A stretch of DNA of 51,292 nt. Origin: Neelides folsomi (Eukaryota > Arthropoda > Collembola > Neelipleona > Neelidae). The stretch lies in assembly GCA_034687125.1 (NCBI GenBank), contig JAQGBZ010000416.1:1-51292 (forward strand), read 5' to 3'. The notes below the pieces were generated by a model. The model was not told the origin of the DNA and ran no database searches. It worked only from the letters and a program-made list of their open reading frames with translations. Below, piece by piece: positions 43,701 through 51,292 of this stretch. Positions within the stretch are counted from its first letter, which is position 1; each line of letters begins with the position of its first letter. The position numbers were made by a program, and so were the translations under genes.

Positions 43701-46700
43701 ACTCACATTCTTCTTCCCCTCATCCATTTCCCATTTCATGTCTCCAGAGATAATGGGGAAGGGTCGAAGGCAATTTAACTATCCATCAATTGTCAGCGCG
43801 AGGTTTGGGAACCCTCGTCTCCATAAACGGCCCGCGAGCCGCGAGTGTCAATTTGTGGCAAAAGACTATAAAGGCTAACAGGTCGAAGGGACAAAACTGA
43901 AAGGATCGGATGATTCGGTGACCATCATATCACTTACATTTATATGTACCTAACATGAGTATTTATGATGATCCGCTCGTATATTTCGTTATTGGATTCC
44001 CGCGTAGTACACGAAAGTTATAATATTTACTAATCCCTTTGTGTTAAGCCAAGGGACCAGGGATTCCTTTTCCCTTCCCTGTGGCCTTAAGGAAAGGGAG
44101 GCAAAGTGATAATCTTAATGCCAAGGTGAAAATTTTATGACCCTATTCACTTGTCGATCGGTGGGCCGAGTTCATTCTTAAGGATAACGAGGAGGGCCAA
44201 CCTCCACCGACCCAAGAAAGCCCAGGGATAAACGAAGGGAGTTCTTTTGTTTTCCCTTTTAACAACCATTAGGTAATATATCTATGCTCCACGGACATTA
44301 ATAACAATACAACGAGCAGATGATTATTTCCTCGTCGCTCCTAAACTCCAAACCGCAAGTATTTAAATGGTAAAAAATTATATAGATTTTTACCTTACAA
44401 ACATCAATGTGCAATATATGCAATATTCCTAGACCAAATTCGAGTTTTAAATGTACTAGGTAAATTGGAATTATACAGATATTTGAGCAGATCAAGACAA
44501 ATCAATTCTTTTATCCAATACCAACGAAGAGTTTTATTGAACAAATCTAAATTGAGTATTCTAGTAGTTACATAAGTATGTAGTTAAATAGACATAAGAT
44601 TAAGGAACTATCCAATTACTCACCTGGCTATTGTGTAAAATAAAGATAAAAATTGTGAGAGGCGGATCGCAAAGTGAGCAAAGGATCCTCGTGCCTAATT
44701 ACAATAATTAGAGAGAAAACAAAATATTATGAGGCAGTCCTTGAGCCTTCCCCTTAGACATCCTCCAACAAGAAATATTTCTGTTGACAATAAACGTCAG
44801 AGTGATAGATCACAAGGAGGGTTGAGGTAAAAAAGAGTCAGCCCCTGGTTAAAGACTTAAGATATGAAAAGGTCCCGAGCTGACTCCCGGTTCATTTCTC
44901 CACTCAATTGGTAATTCTGAAGGGAGGGCAGAGAACATGGCCTGCATTCAATTGGAGGTAAATCAGGGAGTCGCAGGAGGAACAAGGAACCTCATCCTTA
45001 TACATTACTCGCCGTCCACTTTAACAAGGGATGATCGAGGGTTGAGAGTGGGAAGACTTTGGGAGATTTGGAGACCGACGGCAAGTTCCTGGAATCCGAC
45101 ACATGTTCCGTCCCATGTTCCTCCTGGTACCCTTTAATGGCTCCTTCCCATTTCACTCCATACATAATACCTACGATGGGGCTCACGTGTATTATTTAAA
45201 GTAAAATTAGTATTTGATCCGCGTCGTCCTTTAAAGGCCATCAATTTGAGTCTTCCAATTCAACTCTGTCGCGATACGGCAAGGAACACAAACAAACATT
45301 GAATTATCTCGGAACAAGAGGAGAGCAATTGAATCCATTAAGATTCTGAATAGACTTTAAAGTCTTATGTGCTCCTGATTGCTCCTACACGTCCATGGAA
45401 TCACCAACATCCCCATTAACAATTCCTCTCTAATGCTCATCTGACGTCAATGGGCAGTCGGTTGAATGTATTTGTATAACCTCCTCCTCATCGACCTCAC
45501 CTCATTGTTGAGACTGTGCCGTAAAGGAGATTCTGGGACTTTTGAAAAGGCGGTAAAAAATTGTAAAAAACGATATTGTTGTGGCTCGTTGAGAAGAAGA
45601 CGAAGAATCTCATTTCGCCTCTTCTCCTCAAATTTGACAGTAATCACGGAGGGGCATCTGCCCTTAAATGAGCTATCATCATTCCCTCCTTCTTCATTTT
45701 TTACACTAATTAGCCTCCTGAATAATGACCGTTTCACTTCTCCTTCTCGTTTTCTATCAACCTACTCGAACTTTCCATGTATTACATTCAAGTGGCTGGC
45801 CCTATGAAAACTACTCTAAAGGAAGAATGTATAGGAACAGCCGAGCTAATGTGAGTGAGGGTTGGAAAAAGCTATAGGTTCGAACAAAAGGCAAAAGTTC
45901 AAGCAACTAATGTAAGATGAGGAAATATTAATGATCCCCTGAGCTAAGAGCTAATCCATAATAGTTTCGTTTGTTCTGAAAGGAGAAGGTTCCTCTTTAA
46001 GGTTCCCTAATTAACAACCCCTTTCACCCATCAAAGGATTTTCCTTTACCTTAAAAAGACAATAGGGAAGCATGCAAAACAATAATTACCTACTTAAGGT
46101 AATACATTGTCTTGGAGCTCTCTTCGAGAAGATTATCTCTTCAAACAAATGACGTTGGCTTTAATGTATTTTCTGCTTAATTGAGAGATACATTCTTCAA
46201 AGGCGATGATACGAAGACATCTTCCTTTTCAATTCTGATTTCACTGTCAAGAACTTTTTAAAATGCTCGTGAGCTCCTCATATAAATACACAAGTTTTAA
46301 TTAGTTTGGGGTTTTTCCAAATGTGATTGATTTACTTATTATTAAAATTAAACGACTCTTGTTTGTTTTCATGTAACATTTAGTGATTTTGTGGGGAATA
46401 AGTTTCAAATAAATGAGGTAAGTTTGGGTTGAATAATTGAGCAAAGCCGAGGGCTGACAATGAGGGCGTGTGCGGTTTCAGAAACGCCAACTAAAATATT
46501 TTCAATCCTTTCCTGACACCGGAACAATAGGCTTCGGTTCACTTACCACCACAATGAGATTAAGTGGAGACAATAGCCTTCATCTCGACTCTCAAATAAA
46601 GTTAATAAGTTGGAGATGGAGCACGAGACTCCGATTTGTAATAACAATAGCCTCATTGATTTCATCGAGTGTCTTATAACGTCTATGGAAAATTCCCCTA

Positions 46701-48913
46701 CTGCTTTTTTTTATTCCTCTTCGAACCCTCTCCTGACCAAGAACAATGGCCAGTTTCTTTGACGTGTCAATTTTTGTATTCTCCAGCTCGGTTCACATTA
46801 TTGCTCCACAGGTATTCGGATATTATACGGCTACGAAAGGTGATCACGCTGCTCAGCTCCCTAATAATTTATTGAAAGGCCCCATTCACTTCTCATGTAT
46901 TAATTAAATATATTTTACACACCATGAGCTTTAATCCTATAGGCCATCTTATCTAATAATAGAGTTTAAGCTACCACATACCAAGGGTATCCTTATCAAT
47001 CCATTGTCAGTCGCCATGTGGAATCCCATTGGGAACTGAAAGTGTCCATCTTAATGAACATGTACAATAACTGTTTCAAAACAAAGAATTATGTCTAGAG
47101 ATACTAATAAGGAAATATAAAAAATACCAAGCTCGCCCTGTATGGGCTATTAAAAGTTCTTCTACATAACCGAATTCTTGTCTTTGAGACTCTTAAAATC
47201 TTTCTTTGGAATGAGACGATCTTTGGGTCTACCTCATGTCCAGTTACGAGAACTCTTAAATCCCAATGAGCCTTCGAAGGGGAAAGAGGAGCTGAGGTCC
47301 TAATGTGTAGTTTTATCGCGAGCGTAGGAAGATAATAAAATATAATTTATTAGTGACTTTGTTACTCACTCGGTATGTGCATTGGAGGAGGAAGGTGCAT
47401 TTTCTCCTCACGCAGCCCCATTGCTCGATCTTTATTTCTCCATTCCCTGAACCACGAGGTGGCTCGAAGAATTTCCTAAAGGTGTTCGAAGAAAGCTTAA
47501 ACTTTTTACTCTCAGCAACAAGGCTTACATGCCTAAATAGGGAATTATTTTCTTCATTCCAAACAAAGTATTTGAATGCAAACAAATACGGAAAAAAAAT
47601 TTGAAGAAATTGATATTTACAAATACTGTTCGATGTCGGGTTGGAAATGGATCGATGTTAATAAATATAAATAGATAATAAATATGTCCTTATAAAATTC
47701 AATACATCAATTTAAACTAAAATTTCCAGTTTTACTTTTTTGCTAACATAAACTCGTATTGAGGAATGCAGTATATTAAATAATTGAGAAATGGCAGGTT
47801 TAAATGATACTGACCCAGGGAATGAAATGGGAGTTATTTATGTTTAAACTATAGATTCTATTGCATGACGAGAATGAAGCAAATGAGGAATATTACATAC
47901 ATATTTAAGTAATAATCATGTGGAATGTAAGCGAGGTGTGCACATGAAGGATGCCAGCTGAATTAAAAGCGAGTAGTATAAAATTCATTCAGTAATCGGT
48001 TATTGTTACTTGACTGTCAATCAGAGGGTTAAGTGGTCTCAGTTTCAGGAATAAAGAGTCTCCTATAAACACCTGCCCACAATTCTTATTAAGTTAATAA
48101 GAGGCGAGGAGAGATGAGTGATTATTATTCTCAAAAGGGCCCTAGGAAGGGCCAGACGTGTTGTAAGGGAGAGAAAGAGAAGACCATTATGCTTATTATA
48201 CCACACGACTCCATCATGCAATGTAGTTATACTTCTCAATGAGCATCTCTCTCATTCCACCTCGGCCGTTCTTCATAGTCCGACGTGTTAAAGGAGGTGA
48301 GCTGTGAGTGGATATATCCATATAATTTACAAACACATATCCACGGTGTATTAAGTACATAATTGTACATAGCCGAGGCCTCCTTCCTTCGAATATCATC
48401 TCCATCCCATTTTTCAATCAAGTTGCCCTGTCAAATTAAATTCTTATCGCTTAAAGGGAGCCACGCTGCTCGCTCTCAGCTCAAACTCACTTGTTGATGC
48501 TCACTTGCTTTATTCCAGGAGAAAGATTTGACTTACCATGAAATTTAATTTCCTCCCCGGACCCTCTCTCGGCCAGCAGACCTCCTTCATCTCTTTTTAT
48601 TTATGCCATTCCTCCCTTGTTCCTCCCTAACCATCCCTTGTTATCCTTCACAAACACTTCCTTCCTATACACACATCCTAACTACATGTACTAAATAGAT
48701 ACAGTAGATCTTATGTATATCCAATGTAAAAAAAACAAAGCTTCCTATTTCAATCTTCTTGGACGAATATAGGCCATGATAACTATTGATGTGTATAAAT
48801 ACAGTTAAATTGCCTACGTTGTTTATTGCCCAAAGAATATTTGTATATAATACCAATTTCGATATATGTAAAAGCCACTTACATAATCGACCCTCAGTTG
48901 ATAATAAAATTGC

Positions 48914-48945
48914 TATGTATGTAAGTATGTATGAAATGTATGTAG
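48914..48945 (+). repeat. Imperfect TATG microsatellite
   Basis: TATGTATG units are interrupted by TAAG and AAA over about 32 bp. It is a short degenerate simple repeat of a kind scattered through the window. Confidence 0.65.
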
Positions 48946-51028
48946 CTCTTTATAATAATAGAGATTGCGTTCATTGCGTAGTGAAGTGTGCTCGTATAAA
49001 AAGAGATAAAGGGCAATATTCTAAAAATACATACATTACTTACGTGTCCAGATAAGAGTATATCTATAGGATATAATAGTTAATAAAGGTGTGTGGGTAA
49101 AAGTGTGTGTGTTGATGTGAATCTGGAGACTGTAGAAGGAACCTCCGTTACCCTTCTGCGTCCCAATTAATGTCGCTCTCCATAGTCGAATCCCCCACCT
49201 GTCATGTTCAGTAAATGGAGTGACCTCTCACCATTCACATGATTTCAAAATTCCATCGGAGGCCTCGCCGTCTCCTCCCGAGAGATTCCCAATAACCCGA
49301 TAGGAGTTATGAGATAAATATTTTCACGCTGCAAAAACACCTTTGATTTTCCACCCTTCGCATTCCCCGTATCTCTTCTCTAAGATATTAAGGATTAGCA
49401 TAAAGAGAGAACCATCCATTCAATTATGTATGCATTGGAATTCCCTCTCAAATATGAAACAGATATTTTGTTTGGAGATAGAAATATATTAAAATGTGTA
49501 CCAAGTCCCGCCTCTTCGCATTTTCGCCTCTCGACATTCGACCGGAGCGAGTGAATAGGGAGCGGACGTGTTTGTGTGTGTGAACGAGAGAGTATAGTGG
49601 TTCGATTATGAGAACTGAAGGTTCACCCATTCATTTTCCATTCAAATTCATTCGAGGGTTCCTGGAGGATAAGTGACATAGGAGAGAGATGTGGGAACGA
49701 TAGGAGATGGAGAATGAAAAGGGCCCTTCCCCCTTTTATGAACTTCCCATTACCACCTCACTGTGTTCACCTTCAACAACAACTGGAATTGTTTGGGGTG
49801 AAAAGTTTTTCATTCGGTGACTCCTTCGCCCATATTTCATACTGCCAACTATGCATGCTGATTAGATTACGAGGGTCGCAGGTGTGAAAGTCGGCGGAAT
49901 GAACCGCCATTCCCTCACTCAACTCCTCCAATCAACAACCACAAATCTCAGACACCATTCACGAGCCTTGCAAATTAATAATTCCTCATCTCTCCTCCCC
50001 GAGTATTAGGAGAGCTAATGAGGCCCACTGAGACCACATTATCCCCACGTCACCTCGACCCATAACTCTTGCCGGCCCTTCCCTTCCGCTTCAATTGAGA
50101 AAATACGAGTTTGAGACGAGGGATGAGAAAATTATGTAATAGTCTCAGATGACATGAAACGCCTTACTCCTCGTGAGCTGGTTCAAAATAAAATTTAATT
50201 TCAAGGGAGACGTGCACACATCATATAATCTCCCTTCGTTTTAATGAGGAAACAAAACAGTAAAACGGACCAAAGAAGCTAAATAAGACGTGGAGTGTGA
50301 GGAAACGGTTGGTATGAGATTTACTCCTTCCAAGTCCCACCGACTCAAATGACGTCGTTTTGAGGAGAAAATGAGGGGGCTCTTAAAGAGGAAATTTGGG
50401 AAATGGACACGCTCGCTTTTTCCTCGCCCAGGACTATGTATTGAAGAAATATCCTATGCATACATATATGGAACATATTGAGGTCTGCCAACGAGGAAAT
50501 ATCGAATGGGAGAGAAATAAAAGAAAATGAATGAGCAATAAAGGGACTCCATATATTCCTGTTGTTAAATTCATATTGCAGTGTAATATAATTATGCTCA
50601 TATACGATAGTGGATTTAAATATATATCTGGGCGAGTATTATTAAGTCAGAGGAGTCCCTCCCCCAATGTAACCACTCCTGTAAATGCAATTGAGCATAT
50701 CGCCATCAATAACAGAGAAGCTAATACCCCTCAAATGTCTCGATTCATAGGCCACCGAGTGAAAGTAATTAACGGAAAAGGAAGCTCCGGAGACTCTTTT
50801 TATGATACCCTCAAATTTTTATGTGTTGGAAAGAGGCGTTAAATGGAGAATAGAACTTCTGGTTCACTTCCCTTACTTATTCTCTCTTCTTCGACCAGCT
50901 CAATTACACTTGCTTTTAAGGGTCAATTAACCACAAACACGAAGGAAGAGTCGAAAGAATTATATTTCCTAAACTTCACAACCTATTAATACTGTGTATG
51001 TACTCGTATATAAGTATCGTATCGTATG

Positions 51029-51046
51029 CAAATACGATCGTATTTG
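51029..51046. repeat. Perfect 18-bp palindrome overlapping an octamer motif
   Basis: CAAATACGATCGTATTTG is its own reverse complement. ATGCAAAT, the POU octamer sequence, occupies 51026-51033 and overlaps the left arm. GTATC/GTATG repeats lie just to the left. It could be a site for a dimeric factor; chance is possible in 51 kb of AT-rich DNA. Confidence 0.7.
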
Positions 51047-51292
51047 TTAGAAATTCGATTATAAGCTTTTTGAATTCGTTTTACTTTGGTTAAATATTTC
51101 TTCTCGTGTCACTTTCAAAAAGAACGCAAAATTGTTAAAGATAAAACATTTTGATGAAAATTCATAATAAATCATTCTTGAGTTTGTGTAATGTTCGACG
51201 TTAAAGATTTTTAATTATACCTCATTCACAGGCTAAGGTAACGTGAGTTTGAGATGCCCTGGCAAAAGCATTAATGAAAATGCTCAAATAAA

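Larger units (their letters stand above)
40759..51292. other. Gene-poor 3' flank of ems, part 3
   Basis: No gene recognised. GC-richer patches at about 41300-41560, 43450-43880, 44930-45200, 45470-45800 and 49500-50110 hold ORFs of 60-113 codons, often open on both strands (for example 45466-45807 plus and 45447-45737 minus), without a known motif. A possible 24-nt microexon is at 41561-41584. An 18-bp palindrome lies near the right end. A gene could begin or continue beyond 51292. Confidence 0.4.

Noticed and set aside
45447..45807. Overlapping 113-codon plus and 96-codon minus ORFs
   Set aside because: Both strands are open over the same sequence and neither shows a known motif.
46384..46417. 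34-nt segment between a TTTAG acceptor and a GAG|GTAAGT donor
   Set aside because: Such pairs arise often by chance in AT-rich DNA; the length is not a multiple of three and no partner exon was seen.

Overview
This window is eukaryotic nuclear DNA: AT-rich, with spliced genes, consensus GT/AG introns and AATAAA poly(A) signals. It contains no operons, ribosome-binding sites, CRISPR arrays or recognisable rRNA or tRNA genes. The homeodomain protein encoded here has the arthropod empty-spiracles signature: an RTKHKRMQQE run after helix 3 and an FSIDSIVG motif at the N-terminus. I therefore infer an arthropod. The base composition and scattered TATG/TACA-type microsatellites would suit a crustacean such as a siphonostomatoid copepod, but that is an impression, not proof.

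Two genes are certain. SMNDC1/SPF30 lies on the minus strand (coding span 5321-6911). It has five coding exons, four phase-consistent introns and 235 residues, and encodes a Tudor-domain splicing factor. An orthologue of Drosophila ems / vertebrate EMX lies on the plus strand (coding span 15185-20315). It has three coding exons and 337 residues. Its homeodomain is interrupted by an intron between positions 44 and 45, and the protein ends in an acidic tail.

Layout: 1-5284 is AT-rich with no gene I can support. 5285-7140 is SMNDC1 with its poly(A) signal and leader. 7140-13980 is intergenic, with one short ORF and an 11-bp inverted repeat. 13981-15184 is the GC- and CpG-richer ems leader/promoter region, with a 46-codon ORF. 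15185-20890 is ems with its 3' UTR. From 20890 to the right end (about 30 kb) I recognise no gene. That stretch has GC-richer islands, a CpG-dense ORF at 40.46-40.76 kb, a splice-flanked candidate exon at 25.8 kb (minus) and a strongly C-over-G-skewed block at 32.9-33.3 kb. A gene-poor flank next to a developmental homeobox gene is typical of long-range regulatory landscapes, but nothing here proves enhancer activity.

The two genes are not functionally coupled as far as can be seen. One is a general pre-mRNA splicing factor and the other a head/brain patterning transcription factor. The most useful leads are a His-for-Asn change in the SMNDC1 methyl-arginine cage, a CpG-rich inverted repeat and an in-frame candidate microexon in the homeobox intron of ems, the small ORFs at 7.7, 14.1 and 40.5 kb, and the skewed block at 33 kb. 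No clear new biological system was found.
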